From Nitrosomonas sp. (GTDB lineage: Bacteria > Pseudomonadota > Gammaproteobacteria > Burkholderiales > Nitrosomonadaceae): a stretch of 64,000 nt of DNA. Location of the stretch: assembly GCA_021604405.1 (NCBI GenBank), contig BQJA01000005.1, positions 1 through 64,000 on the forward strand, given 5' to 3'. The notes below the pieces were generated by a model. It worked only from the letters and a program-made list of their open reading frames with translations, was not told the origin of the DNA and did no database searches. Of this stretch, positions 44,471 to 54,575 are shown piece by piece; within the stretch, counting starts at the first letter, position 1, and each line of letters starts with the position of its first letter. A program made the position numbers and the translations under genes.

Positions 44471-46216
44471 TTAAAACCGGAAATTATACTGCACATACAA
44501 GAGATCAGCATTGACGCCAGGTCTTTGTTTTTCGATGAACTCACCGGAAAATAATTTTGAGTAGCCGACAATAACATCATGATGGCGTGCGACATGCAGG
44601 TTAATCAGCAAATCCAAACCGTCGCCAACATGACTGCCCGACTGACCGGTAGGGTCACGAAGTGTTGCCGCGCCGCCAGCATTATACAAAAAGTCTTTAT
44701 TATGAGCTAAGTAGTACCGATGGTACTGCCCAACAAACGTAATCCAACGTTCCGGATGAAGTGTTAACTGTGCATTGAAATCATGTATATTTTGCCGCCC
44801 GATTAGATCGATGTAACCCAGGTAGTAATGCCCGAAAGGAAAAAGCTGATTAAAGGTGGTGCTCTTTCCGTCTTGTGGGTTTTTATCACCGGAGGCAAAA
44901 TCGTAGCGAAGCCACAGAATCGGGTTTAATGGCATTTGGAAATCATAGCCCACACCTGTGGCGACGGCAAAAGCTGAAACGTCCAGATTGGATCTTTCAC
45001 CATATTGATACATACCTTCAATTTCGTACAGGATACGGTTGTATTCTCCAACAATACGACCACCGAAGGTGGCGACAAAGGAATCACCTTGCATCACATT
45101 TCCTATTGAAGCATTCGATGCACTGACGGGCCGGGTGTCGTTCAGGGTAAGGAAATAAAGATCGAGCAGATGGTCCTTATCATGTTTATAGGTGCCCCAT
45201 AAACCGTAGAAATTGCGATCTCTGTCCCATTGATCAAAATCTTTTACATTTGTATCCATTGGGCGTACCCAAAAAGCATCAACGTCCCATTTATCGGATT
45301 TCCAGAAAGTTTTGACACCTTGGAAAGTTCGCCGTGTATTGGCCCAGTCCAGCGTCGAGATTAACCGTTGCGAACCATAAATGAGTTCTTGCCGGCCGGC
45401 ACGAAGATAAAACGGATTACCATTTATATCGCCCAGGTTAACATCAGCGAATATATTCAGCATGTCCGTATAATTTCTATCGATACCAAGCGGAGATAAA
45501 TCTGGATTGAGCGAACGTGCATCGATAAACTCAGCAAACAGGCGAAGTTTGTCCCGATACCACAGATCCGCGTGGAAACGTGTGCGAATCAAACCGTAAT
45601 CATTATCTTTGCCCGCTGCATTCAGACGGCTATCCGTTTCATTCATATAGCGGTACCAGAAGCTGCCACCGAAAGAAAGCAGCCAGTCATCTCCTAAATG
45701 GATACGTTTGAGCGGATCGAAAAGGTCTGGTTCGTGATCAGGATCTTCCAGGTAACGGAAGTCAATGTTGAATGCTGAGGTCGGCATCAGACCGAATGGC
45801 GGATATGGATCAGTGGGCCTTGTCTTTCTTTTATTTCCAGTCAGTTTATCCCAAAGCGAATAATAGCCTTCTCCTGGGTCCGGGAAATATTCAGGTTCCA
45901 CGTCAGCCAGTAAATCCATGGTAGAAGCATAACCATCCCGCGCTGGCGGTTTGCCAAACAGCCCTGGACGCGGCATGGGTCTGACCGGTGGAACCTTGGC
46001 CCAGTCTGATACAGACCAGCTTTTTTCCGTGCTGGTCGTCGTTACTTCGTCGCCAGGGTCGTTGGTGTCTGCCGCGTTAGCTTGGAAGACTGCAGCAAAA
46101 AAAACTAAAAAACATAGGTAACATTTAAACAGTAAACAACGTGGTCCAGTTCCAAGATATCCATTGGATTTGCTGACTGCCGTCGCCAAGAATGTATAAA
46201 AAAATTTCAAATTCAT
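44471..46216 (-). CDS. alginate-export (AlgE-like) outer-membrane porin
   Basis: 581 residues. An N-terminal signal peptide (hydrophobic segment about 29-45, AVFQANA-AD) leads to a linker rich in Pro/Asp and then a beta-barrel: DWLLSFGGSFWYRYMNE, RLFAEFIDARSL, YLRAGRQELIYGSQRLIS, and RRTFQGVKTFWK are the Alginate_exp domain hallmarks. It ends VQYNFRF with the C-terminal Phe needed for barrel assembly. It may export a polysaccharide or act as a substrate-specific porin; no alginate genes are nearby. The ATG has GGGGAG upstream, and a terminator follows. Confidence 0.85.
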   Translation of the reverse strand: MNLKFFYTFLATAVSKSNGYLGTGPRCLLFKCYLCFLVFFAAVFQANAADTNDPGDEVTTTSTEKSWSVSDWAKVPPVRPMPRPGLFGKPPARDGYASTMDLLADVEPEYFPDPGEGYYSLWDKLTGNKRKTRPTDPYPPFGLMPTSAFNIDFRYLEDPDHEPDLFDPLKRIHLGDDWLLSFGGSFWYRYMNETDSRLNAAGKDNDYGLIRTRFHADLWYRDKLRLFAEFIDARSLNPDLSPLGIDRNYTDMLNIFADVNLGDINGNPFYLRAGRQELIYGSQRLISTLDWANTRRTFQGVKTFWKSDKWDVDAFWVRPMDTNVKDFDQWDRDRNFYGLWGTYKHDKDHLLDLYFLTLNDTRPVSASNASIGNVMQGDSFVATFGGRIVGEYNRILYEIEGMYQYGERSNLDVSAFAVATGVGYDFQMPLNPILWLRYDFASGDKNPQDGKSTTFNQLFPFGHYYLGYIDLIGRQNIHDFNAQLTLHPERWITFVGQYHRYYLAHNKDFLYNAGGAATLRDPTGQSGSHVGDGLDLLINLHVARHHDVIVGYSKLFSGEFIEKQRPGVNADLLYVQYNFRF

Positions 46217-46910
46217 TATTTGAATCTCCCCTTATTATTTAAGACTATGCATATTTATTTTTAACCGTAACTTTTCACGTTGTTTCCCCGCGTAGAGGCC
46301 CAAGATTTTTTATTTTTTGGCCAGTAAAGATGTTCACGGTTTGCTCTTTCGAGAGCATTGCAATCGCATATTACTAAGATTTTACATGAAGTTTGCTTTA
46401 AGTTTTTTGGCATGGTTTTATTTTCAGTCAGATAAACATAATAAATAAAAATATTAGGCCGTTCAGTTGCCAGTTTTTCAAAGAAAAACATCCAACTATA
46501 TGATATATAGAGGTTATATACTGTATGTTTTAACATGAATGAATGTGTCTTTTTGGCAACATGAAATGTTGCTGCTGGAAATGTTGCTGCTAAAAAGTCT
46601 GACATCTATACGTTCCTTCCATCGTTTAATTATGGTTGTGGGCACATTGCCGACTATGCACTTAATCGCGTTTGAAACATTGAACCGCTTAAGGGCAGTT
46701 TCAAATTAACTTCCCTGGGTATGTTTCTTTCTCGTCAATTGAGAATAGTTATATATACAAAACAATATATTGCTATTAGTAGATAGCAGTTTTCATGCCA
46801 ATATATATCCATATGTTTCTTAACGATAAAATAGTTGAACGTTTGTAACAAAAACTTACGAATCACAATTTCTTGTGATAGGATTCACAAAAAATTGTGA
46901 TTTTAAACTG
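46217..46910. promoter_or_regulatory. long divergent control region between porin and sigma-54 regulator
   Basis: 694 AT-rich bases. The imperfect 15-base tandem GAAATGTTGCTGCTG/A fills 46563-46592. GCAACAT and ATGTTGC form a dyad at 46556-46572. The palindromic half-site array listed separately lies at its right end. I did not find a convincing -24/-12 (GG-N10-GC) promoter for the porin by eye. Confidence 0.5.
46863..46900. promoter_or_regulatory. array of four TTGTGA/TCACAA half-sites at the regulator start
   Basis: Perfect half-sites alternate: TCACAA 46863-46868, TTGTGA 46873-46878, TCACAA 46885-46890, TTGTGA 46895-46900. They can be read as two TCACAA-N4-TTGTGA palindromes with centres 22 bases apart, or as one central TTGTGA-N6-TCACAA, which fits the CRP-family site TGTGA-N6-TCACA. 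Position at -48 to -11 of ATG 46911 suggests control, perhaps autorepression, of the regulator gene. Confidence 0.7.
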
Positions 46911-48749
46911 ATGCACTTTTCTTTCAATAATTGTTTTCGAGACGCCCCGTTGTTTTTGGCCGTGGTTGATGACGCGCTTATTTGCCGTGATATTAATCAG
47001 GTCTGGCGGGATTACATAGGTTTGACAGCCACAGCCGAGATCGCAATATCTGTAAAAAGATTATTCAATCTTGAGAAGGAATGCACGTTAACGAGGCAAA
47101 TCGAACAGGTTATACATCAAGGCAGTATTATTAAGGGAAAGACCGTGACACTGCTGGAAGCGGAATATTCAGAAAAGTCAGTTCATGAAGGGTTGCTGTC
47201 AGCTTGGCGCATACCGGAAACCGATCATGCATCCATGTCAGCGATATTAGTGTTTACAGAAACAACGAGATATAGCCAAGCAGTCAATAAACTGGATCGA
47301 TTACAAACGACACATGAATTAATTTTAGAAGCTGTCGGAGATGGAATTTATGGGGTGGATTGTGACGGAAAAACGACTTTTGTGAATGAAGCTGCAACGC
47401 AAATACTGGGATGGCGTGCCGAAGATGTACTAGGCAAATCGTTACATGGTATTCATCATCATTCTTATCCTGATGGCACGCCTTATCCAAGTAATCAGTG
47501 TCCCATTTATTCTGCTTTTACAGATGGTGAAGTCCATGAGGGCGATAACGAATTTTTTTGGCACACAAATGGAACGCTGGTACCCGTTGAATATAAAAGT
47601 ACGCCGATTATAGAAGATGGGAGAATCAAGGGGGCTGTGGCTGTTTTTCGTGATATCTCTGAACGTGTTAAAAGTAAAAAACAACGAGAAGAAGCCTATG
47701 AGCAAATTAAGACCTTAAAAGATTTGCTTGAACGTGAGCGGGATTATCTTCGCGATGAGATTAATGTCACACTTAATTTCGGCGAAATGATAGGAGAAAG
47801 CCAGGCTTTGAAGCATACGCTTGGTCAGATTGAAGCGGTTGCTAAAACTCAGGCGAGTGTCTTGGTTCTGGGTGAATCAGGTGTGGGCAAGGAAATGGTC
47901 GCCCGTGCCATTCATGCCAATAGCTTGCGTGCGGACAAACCACTGGTAAAAGTAAACTGTGCGTCAATCCCCAAGAATCTTTTTGAAAGTGAATTTTTTG
48001 GGCATATTCGGGGGTCATTCACAGGCGCTCATCGAGATCGTGTAGGCCGGCTTCATCTCGCATCAGGCGGTACGCTTTTTCTGGATGAAGTGGGTGAAAT
48101 TCCTATTGATCTGCAAGGAAAGCTATTGCGTGCATTACAAGAACACGAGTTTGAACGCGTAGGCGATGACAAAACCACTAAAATAAATGTTCGCGTTATT
48201 GCTGCAACCAATCGTGATTTAGAAGCTGAAATCTCGGCGGGGCGGTTTCGGGAGGACCTTTATTATCGCTTGAGTGTTTTCCCTATCGAAGTGCCGCCTT
48301 TGCGGGCGCGCATAAAGGACATCGGTGCCCTGGCGAAACAATTTCTAGTCAATGTGTGTAAAGAACAGGGACGCGACATTTTAACATTGACGCGGCAACA
48401 GATTGACGATTTATGCCGATACGACTGGCCAGGAAATATAAGAGAACTTAAAAATATTATTGAGCGGGCTGTTATTCTTACCAAAGGGAATCGACTGAGG
48501 CTTGACCTTGCGATGCATAGTGATCAAAAAACCAAAAATATGCTGGCATCTATTGCATCGGATAGCGAAGCGTTTGTGACGGATGCGGTTTTTCGTGAAA
48601 AAGAAAAACTAAATATGGTTGCTGCATTGCGTTATTCAAAATGGCGCATTTCCGGAACAGACGGCGCAGCCGAATTGTTAGGTATTAAGCCATCTACACT
48701 TGCTTATAGGATGAAAGTGTATGGTATTACACAGCCTGATTATCGCTGA
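46911..48749 (+). CDS. sigma-54-dependent regulator with PAS sensor and Fis-type HTH
   Basis: 612 residues from ATG 46911; a GTG at 46875 lies inside the operator array, so the shorter start is preferred. Two sensor regions are seen: an N-terminal PAS-like domain ([19 protein letters not shown]) and a second PAS ([19 protein letters not shown] to about 235). The AAA+ domain has GESGVGKE (Walker A), GSFTGA (the sigma-54 contact loop; usual GAFTGA) and [12 protein letters not shown] (Walker B). The C-terminal helix-turn-helix reads [18 protein letters not shown]. It activates sigma-54 promoters on sensing an intracellular signal, with the divergent porin gene as a candidate target. Confidence 0.9.
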   Translation: MHFSFNNCFRDAPLFLAVVDDALICRDINQVWRDYIGLTATAEIAISVKRLFNLEKECTLTRQIEQVIHQGSIIKGKTVTLLEAEYSEKSVHEGLLSAWRIPETDHASMSAILVFTETTRYSQAVNKLDRLQTTHELILEAVGDGIYGVDCDGKTTFVNEAATQILGWRAEDVLGKSLHGIHHHSYPDGTPYPSNQCPIYSAFTDGEVHEGDNEFFWHTNGTLVPVEYKSTPIIEDGRIKGAVAVFRDISERVKSKKQREEAYEQIKTLKDLLERERDYLRDEINVTLNFGEMIGESQALKHTLGQIEAVAKTQASVLVLGESGVGKEMVARAIHANSLRADKPLVKVNCASIPKNLFESEFFGHIRGSFTGAHRDRVGRLHLASGGTLFLDEVGEIPIDLQGKLLRALQEHEFERVGDDKTTKINVRVIAATNRDLEAEISAGRFREDLYYRLSVFPIEVPPLRARIKDIGALAKQFLVNVCKEQGRDILTLTRQQIDDLCRYDWPGNIRELKNIIERAVILTKGNRLRLDLAMHSDQKTKNMLASIASDSEAFVTDAVFREKEKLNMVAALRYSKWRISGTDGAAELLGIKPSTLAYRMKVYGITQPDYR

Positions 48750-49070
48750 TACATTAAAATACTGGTGTCTTTCAAATAAGGCGGTTGCAGGTAACTATTA
48801 AACGTGCTGTTCAGGCCAGTATGTATTTGAGTGACGAAGTATTTCTCCGGATTTTCTTGATATTGAACGTTCAGACAGATTACCACTTTTAATTATTATC
48901 ACTGATAACTTTTGATCTTCGTCATGCGGTTCACGCGCGGTTCGCGCCCAGCCATAGAAAAAGCAGCGGTACATTTCTATGGTGCGACTGATTAAAATAC
49001 GGGTATATATCGGATACCCGTATATAAATGGAAAATATTTTTCAATTTCACAAGTAACGACTTATAAACA
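48750..49070. other. intergenic with a 10-bp perfect dyad
   Basis: No gene is seen. ATACGGGTAT at 48997-49006 and ATACCCGTAT at 49014-49023 form a perfect inverted repeat around seven bases, 48 bases before the beginning of the aldo/keto reductase frame. A likely operator or promoter-linked structure. Confidence 0.5.
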
Positions 49071-50025
49071 ATTGATAAATTTATATTTAGAAATGGTGAT
49101 GCAATACCTGCTTTGGGGCTTGGCACCTGGAAGTCTGATCCTGGAGAAGTTTATGATGCCATCCGTGAGGCCATAACAATTGGATACAGACACATAGATT
49201 GTGCCGCATTCTATGGAAACGAGTCTGAAATAGGCCAGGCGTTGGTTGACGCTTTTGCTTGCGGAAATGTCAACAGAGAAGACATGTGGGTGACCTCAAA
49301 AATTGTGGAACAATGCGCATCTGAAAAAGGATGTTAAACCGGCCTTAGAAAAGACACTTAAAGATCTTCAGCTGGAATATCTTGATTTGTATTTAATTCA
49401 CTGGCCGATTGCGTTAAAACCAGAAGTACAATTTCCTTCATCCGTCCATGACTTTTTAGCCCTTAATGATGCACCGATTGCTGCGACCTGGGAGGCGATG
49501 GAAGCATGCGTAGCAGATGGACTATGCAAACATATCGGTGTGTCTAATTTCAGTATAAGGAAAATCAGAGAACTTCTGGCAAACTGCACGAGAAAACCCG
49601 AGGTGAATCAGATAGAACTGCATCCCTGTCATCAGCAACCCGCAATGCTGGAATTTTGCAAAAATGAGGAAATTGTTCTGACCGCCTATTCACCTTTAGG
49701 GTCGACGGATCGGCCAGCGCAATTTAAAAATCCTGATGAGCCCCGTTTATTAGAAAATGCCACGATAAAAGAAATTGCCGATGCCAATGGTTTTTCGCCC
49801 GCACAGGTACTTATCCGCTGGGCAATTCAAAGAGGCACTTCGGTTATTCCAAAATCAGTCAACCCCGCCCGGCTGAGAGAGAATTATGAATCCGCTGCGA
49901 TTGCTTTATCGGATAAAGACATGGAAAAAATTGCGGCACCTGAAGCACAACAACGCCTCATCACAGGTAAATTTTGGGATGCACCGGAATTGGGATATTC
50001 TGTGGCCACCTTATGGGACGAATAG
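49071..50025 (+). pseudogene. aldo/keto reductase, frameshifted and lacking a normal start codon
   Basis: The protein reads FRNGDAIPALGLGTWKSDPGE, then HIDCAAFYGNESEIGQAL (catalytic Asp/Tyr), and continues after a shift with LWNNAHLKKDV, YLDLYLIHWPIAL, HIGVSNFS, NQIELHP, and IPKSVNPARL, covering almost the whole AKR TIM barrel. The frame changes at the A-run 49298-49302: removing one A restores SKLWNNAHL. The upstream frame has no ATG/GTG; the expected initiator position at 49071 is ATT. Two lesions suggest a true pseudogene. Members reduce aldehydes with NADPH. Confidence 0.78.
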
Positions 50026-50193
50026 CCATACGCAAATGTCTATGATAATTTTGCTTTTGCCAGAAACAAGCTTGTTTCTTCACATACAATTATGAAACGC
50101 TACTGACCTTTGTGAGATTTTTCCCTACGCATCATGCTGCGCGCTAAAGCTGGCTATTCCGGTGAATTACTCTATTTCATTGGTGAATAATAA

Positions 50194-51057
50194 TCAAGGG
50201 CTGATCTTGACGTCCAGGCCTAATGCCTCAATTTTATAACTAAAATTAAGCATCCATGATTCAGAGACTTTTGTTAGTTGTAACGCTTCTGGCTGCATTG
50301 ATGGCCGTGCAATACCGTAAAGTAAGACGCCTTTCAGCGGCACGCCTTCTTGTAATAGACGATCCACAAATTCAAGATATGCATGCGTTTCTTCTGTGCT
50401 TGGTGGTTCGCCGTTAATTTGAAAGACGCAGGTTTGCAACCAGGTGCGGCACAATGATGCGGCTAACCGTAAATTTTCACGCACCTGCTTTAAACTCATT
50501 TGCGTATGGTTGATTTGTTGCCTTCCCTTTCGTGTGGCGCTGTCAAGCTTAAACCAGATTTCTCCGTTCAGTTTTGCCATGCGCGCCAATCCCGCTTGCA
50601 CATAGGTTCGATTAATTAAGCTGCCATTGGTTATAAGAACCAGCTTCAGATCGCTGGGAAGATCAGTAAACTCATCCTTTATTTGTCCAATCAATTGAAT
50701 GACTTGTTCAAATTCTTTGGCACTGGTGGGTTCGCCATTACCGGATATTGCAATATCATTAATTCGATTGGCATCTGTCGGGACATTTTGCCGCATAAAG
50801 TCGCCATATAACAATGTATGCAAAAAAGTACGCAATTCCGACTCAAGTTTGATCAGATCAATTTTCGGTGCGGCGCCGCGTTTGAGTTCGGGAACCTGGC
50901 AATAGATGCAGCGCCAGTTGCAGGCATTATTGGGGTTAAGGTTAATGCCGATTGAAACACCGCCAGCGCGACGCGACACGACGGGGTAAACGTAGACCAT
51001 GCCGGCGCTGTTGCGGTCATGATCGGTAATTTTCAATTTTTTTGCTGTTGGCGGCAA
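50194..51057 (-). CDS. radical SAM enzyme
   Basis: 287 residues from TTG 51057. NACNWRCIYCQVPEL holds the C-x3-C-x2-C motif that binds the 4Fe-4S cluster and SAM; ISGNGEPTSAKEF and LVLITNGSLI are the next radical-SAM strands. No SPASM or B12 domain is present. It resembles the COG0731-type group and is longer than, and unlike, QueE, even though a queD gene diverges from it. The substrate is unknown. A Met at 51000 is an alternative start. Confidence 0.83.
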   Translation of the reverse strand: MPPTAKKLKITDHDRNSAGMVYVYPVVSRRAGGVSIGINLNPNNACNWRCIYCQVPELKRGAAPKIDLIKLESELRTFLHTLLYGDFMRQNVPTDANRINDIAISGNGEPTSAKEFEQVIQLIGQIKDEFTDLPSDLKLVLITNGSLINRTYVQAGLARMAKLNGEIWFKLDSATRKGRQQINHTQMSLKQVRENLRLAASLCRTWLQTCVFQINGEPPSTEETHAYLEFVDRLLQEGVPLKGVLLYGIARPSMQPEALQLTKVSESWMLNFSYKIEALGLDVKISP

Positions 51058-51102
51058 TTTTATGTTCTCGAATAATTGGACTGCGATGTTACAATAGCCA
51101 GA

Positions 51103-51552
51103 ATGTTAATTACACGCAGGTTGGAATTTGATGCGGGTCACCGTATTTCCACACATAACAGCCAATGCCGCCATTTGCATGGCCACCGGTATGCGATTGA
51201 AATAACTTTATCAGGGAACATTATTACCGATGATGGTGTTGCAGAGCAAGGCATGGTGATGGATTTTTCGGAAGTTAAAAGAATCGCCAAAAAAGTCTTG
51301 GTGGATAAATGGGATCACGCTTTTCTTGTTTATTCGGGCGATACATTGATAATGAATTTTTTGCAGTCACTTGAAGACCATAAAACGGTCGTATTTGATT
51401 CGCAGCCAACTGCCGAGAATCTCGCGCTTGCCGCATTCCGTATTTTAGACAAGGCGTATTCGGATAATTATGGTAATCAGCTGCGACTAGCGCGCGTTCG
51501 GATATATGAAACGCCTAACTGTTGGGCCGATGCGATACGCGATCAATTTTAA
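51103..51552 (+). CDS. queD: 6-carboxytetrahydropterin synthase QueD
   Basis: 149 residues from ATG 51103; the TTG at 51076 lies in the short divergent promoter gap. FDAGHRIS and CRHLHGHRYAIEI supply the zinc-binding His and the catalytic Cys, and VDKWDHAFLV and AENLALAAFRIL complete the family pattern. It converts dihydroneopterin triphosphate to 6-carboxytetrahydropterin in queuosine/7-deazaguanine synthesis. TatD follows 27 bases later. Confidence 0.92.
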   Translation: MLITRRLEFDAGHRISTHNSQCRHLHGHRYAIEITLSGNIITDDGVAEQGMVMDFSEVKRIAKKVLVDKWDHAFLVYSGDTLIMNFLQSLEDHKTVVFDSQPTAENLALAAFRILDKAYSDNYGNQLRLARVRIYETPNCWADAIRDQF

Positions 51553-51579
51553 TTATATCAATTTCTTATATTTATTGCG

Positions 51580-52368
51580 ATGTTTGTAGATTCTCATTGT
51601 CATCTTGATTTTCCGGATCTTGCGAAGAATCTTGATGAGTTGTTAAAAAATATGCATGAAAATAACGTTACCAACGCGCTCTGCATTAGTGTCAATCTGA
51701 CAGATTTTCCACGCGTACGGGCGCTTGCTGAAAATTATGACCATCTTTATGCAACGGTTGGTGTGCATCCGGATTATGAGAATCTGGATGAACCGCAAGC
51801 GGATCAATTGGCTGAACTCGCAGCGCATCCGAAGGTGGTTGCGGTCGGTGAAACCGGTTTGGATTATTTCCGTCTTACCGGAGACCTTGAGTGGCAGCGG
51901 GAGCGCTTTAGGCAACATATACGCGCCGCAATAAAATGTAATAAGCCACTGATTATTCATACGCGGTCGGCGGCATCGGACACATTGCGAATTATGGCGC
52001 AAGAAAATGCGGATAAAGTTGGTGGCGTCATGCATTGTTTTACCGAGAGCTGGGATGTTGCACAACAGGCAATCGCACTGAATTTTTACATTTCTTTTTC
52101 AGGGATTGTTACGTTTAAGAACGCGAAGGCGCTTAAAGAAGTAGCTAAGAAAATTCCATTAGATCGGATGTTAATTGAAACTGATTCGCCTTATCTGGCA
52201 CCTGTGCCGCACCGCGGAGAGCTAAATCAACCGGCTTTTGTTCGCTATGTCGCGGAAGAAATCGCCAAATTACGTTTGACCAGCGTTGATGAAATCGCCA
52301 CGGCAACCACGAACAATTTTTTTAACTTATTCAACATTTCTCGGAACATGCCATTTAGCGACAAGTGA
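51580..52368 (+). CDS. TatD family metal-dependent DNase/hydrolase (YcfH-like)
   Basis: 262 residues with the amidohydrolase TIM-barrel metal ligands: VDSHCHLDF at the start, AVGETGLDYF (Glu), PLIIHTRSA (His), GGVMHCFTES and LIETDSPYLAPVP near the end (Asp). TatD relatives are Mg-dependent 3'-5' exonucleases acting on DNA or RNA. In many proteobacteria the gene is near holB; here it follows queD. Length is typical. Confidence 0.92.
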   Translation: MFVDSHCHLDFPDLAKNLDELLKNMHENNVTNALCISVNLTDFPRVRALAENYDHLYATVGVHPDYENLDEPQADQLAELAAHPKVVAVGETGLDYFRLTGDLEWQRERFRQHIRAAIKCNKPLIIHTRSAASDTLRIMAQENADKVGGVMHCFTESWDVAQQAIALNFYISFSGIVTFKNAKALKEVAKKIPLDRMLIETDSPYLAPVPHRGELNQPAFVRYVAEEIAKLRLTSVDEIATATTNNFFNLFNISRNMPFSDK

Positions 52369-52564
52369 GTTCTTGGTGTAAAAAAAAGCGCGGTTTGCTG
52401 TTGTTTCTTACTACTGATGACTGAAATGAGTGTAATGAATCCTCGTATTAACTGTGGTTAATTGCTTCAGTCTAGACTGTTAATACACTTGCCGGTGGTG
52501 TTGCTGGCTTTGCATAATATTTTGACGAGCTTCCTTTTATGAACACAGGTTAATAAGTTGAACA

Positions 52565-53305
52565 ATGAAAACGCTTCAAAATAAAGTTGCTATCGTTACG
52601 GGCGCGTCGCGCGGGATTGGCGCGGAAATCGCACAGACCCTGGCACATGCCGGCGTTAAAGTTATCGTTAACTATGTGAAAGACCAACAGGCTGCCAGCA
52701 GGGTTTGCACTGAAATTACCGATGCAGGCGGTGCGTGCCTGGCTGTTAAAGCCGATGTTAGTCAGACGGCAGCGGTTCGCCGGTTGTTTGATGAAACGTT
52801 TAATCATTTTGGAAAAATTGATATTCTGGTTAATAATGCTGGAATTCTTACCTTCAAAAAAATTGCTGAAATCAGCGACGAGGAATTTGATCGAATTATT
52901 GATATTAATCTGAAGAGTGTTTTTTATATGTTACGTGAAGCCGCAACACGGCTTTCCGATAATGGCCGAATTATTAACATTTCGAGTACAGTGACGCGAT
53001 TGATGCTGCCAAAATACGGTGCGTACGCTGCAACTAAAGGTGCGGTGGAACAATTGACGCATATCTTTGCAAAAGAAATGGGCGAACGTGGCGTTACTGT
53101 CAATGCTGTTTTGCCGGGTCCGGTGAATACTGAACTATTTCGGGCGGAAAAAACCGAGGAAGATATTAAACGCATGGCGGGATTGGCTGCGTTGGGACGT
53201 ATCGGGGAATCAGAGGATGTTGCACGGGTCGTCCTGTTTCTTGCCAGCCAGGAGTCCGGGTGGATTAGCGGGCAAAATATTGGTGTTAATGGCGGGATAA
53301 TTTAA
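52565..53305 (+). CDS. short-chain dehydrogenase/reductase (FabG-like)
   Basis: 246 residues, a classical SDR: TGASRGIGAEIAQ (NADP binding, about 13-25), LVNNAGIL, the catalytic Ser in NISSTVTR, and YGAYAATKGAVEQLT with the Tyr-x3-Lys pair (reads Y-A-A-T-K). It ends SGQNIGVNGGI as FabG-type enzymes do. Likely a 3-ketoacyl-ACP reductase-like or glucose-dehydrogenase-like NADPH enzyme; it stands outside any fatty-acid cluster, so the substrate is open. Confidence 0.87.
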   Translation: MKTLQNKVAIVTGASRGIGAEIAQTLAHAGVKVIVNYVKDQQAASRVCTEITDAGGACLAVKADVSQTAAVRRLFDETFNHFGKIDILVNNAGILTFKKIAEISDEEFDRIIDINLKSVFYMLREAATRLSDNGRIINISSTVTRLMLPKYGAYAATKGAVEQLTHIFAKEMGERGVTVNAVLPGPVNTELFRAEKTEEDIKRMAGLAALGRIGESEDVARVVLFLASQESGWISGQNIGVNGGII

Positions 53306-53370
53306 ACTGCTTTGTAGCTAATAAGGTGACAAAAATATCTTCTGTAGAACTTATTTAACCGAAAAATAAT

Positions 53371-54486
53371 ATGCTTATTGGTGTACCCAAGGAAATTAAG
53401 CTTCATGAATACCGAGTCGGATTGACACCATCATCAGTTCGGGAGTTAATTGTGCATGGACACCGGGTGATGGTGCAGAAAAATGCAGGATTGCAAATAG
53501 ATCTCGGAGACGAAAAATACCAGACGATGGGCGCGGAGATCGTCGAAACAGCCGCTGAAATATACGCGCGTGCCGAAATGATTGTTAAGGTAAAGGAGCC
53601 GCAAAAATCTGAAATAGCCATGCTCAACAAGGGACAGATTTTGTTCACTTATTTGCATTTGGCTGCAAGTCCTGTACTGACCAGGGGATTGATTGACTCA
53701 GGTTGTATTGGTATTGCTTACGAAACAGTGTCCGATATATTCGGCGGTTTGCCTTTACTCGCGCCAATGAGCGAGGTGGCAGGCCGCATGTCAATTCAGG
53801 CAGGTGCGCATGCGCTTGAAATGATTCAGGGTGGTCGTGGTATGTTGCTCGGCGGCGTTCCCGGCGTAACCGCGGCGAATGTGGTCATTATTGGTGGGGG
53901 TGTTGTGGGAACAAATGCAGCGCGGATGGCTATGGGCATGGAAGCGCATGTGACGGTACTGGATAAATCAATTCATCGTTTGCAGGAGCTCGATTTCCAG
54001 TTTGGTTCCAAACTCAATACAATATTCGCAACCGTTGATGCAATCGAACAAAATGTATCATCAGCGGATCTTGTCGTTGGCGCGGTTTTAGTGCCCGGTG
54101 CAGCAGCACCCAAGCTTGTGAGTCGTGAGATGGTCCACGAGATGCGCCGTGGATCTGTTTTTGTTGATGTGGCTATCGACCAGGGAGGATGCGCTGAAAC
54201 ATCCAGGCCAACGACGCTTGATAATCCTTTGTATACCGTGGATGGCGTCGTACACTATTGTGTTGCCAATATGCCCGGCGCTGTTGCCAGGACATCGACC
54301 TTAGCGTTGAACAATGTTACATTGCCCTTTGTTCTGTCAATTGCTGATAAAGGATACAAGCAGGCGCTCGCAGACGATCCACATTTACTGGATGGGCTTA
54401 ATATTTTTCGCGGCAAGTTAACCAATCAAGCGGTGGCTAATGATACCGGCATTGCCTATTTTGCAGTTCCGGATGTACTTGAATGA
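53371..54486 (+). CDS. ald: alanine dehydrogenase
   Basis: 371 residues, the family length. [20 protein letters not shown] is the conserved start with substrate Arg and Lys; [40 protein letters not shown] (NAD site) and [10 protein letters not shown] follow. It interconverts alanine with pyruvate and ammonia using NAD. In an ammonia-oxidising or chemolithotrophic host it may serve ammonia assimilation (inference). Preceded by a 65-base gap after the SDR gene. Confidence 0.94.
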   Translation: MLIGVPKEIKLHEYRVGLTPSSVRELIVHGHRVMVQKNAGLQIDLGDEKYQTMGAEIVETAAEIYARAEMIVKVKEPQKSEIAMLNKGQILFTYLHLAASPVLTRGLIDSGCIGIAYETVSDIFGGLPLLAPMSEVAGRMSIQAGAHALEMIQGGRGMLLGGVPGVTAANVVIIGGGVVGTNAARMAMGMEAHVTVLDKSIHRLQELDFQFGSKLNTIFATVDAIEQNVSSADLVVGAVLVPGAAAPKLVSREMVHEMRRGSVFVDVAIDQGGCAETSRPTTLDNPLYTVDGVVHYCVANMPGAVARTSTLALNNVTLPFVLSIADKGYKQALADDPHLLDGLNIFRGKLTNQAVANDTGIAYFAVPDVLE

Positions 54487-54575
54487 TGATACCTAAAAAA
54501 CAACATCTTCATTCTTTTACAATTTACGTCGATTTAACTATTTGATATAAGAGTATTTGTGGTTCAATAAATGGT

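Noticed and set aside
46261-46605. 114-codon minus-strand frame in the porin-regulator gap (starts MSDFLAATFP)
   Set aside because: It has low-complexity repeats (LAATFPAATF) from a DNA tandem, poor ribosome site, odd composition and no domain. I treat it as spurious and keep the DNA repeat only.
46217-46862. Sigma-54 (-24/-12) promoter for the porin gene
   Set aside because: Candidates such as the GGGCACATTGC stretch near 46640 have wrong GG-GC spacing (not 10 bases).
48979-49176. 65-codon frame before the aldo/keto reductase
   Set aside because: It covers the reductase 5' end in another frame (e.g. its reading of GLGTWK gives unrelated residues).
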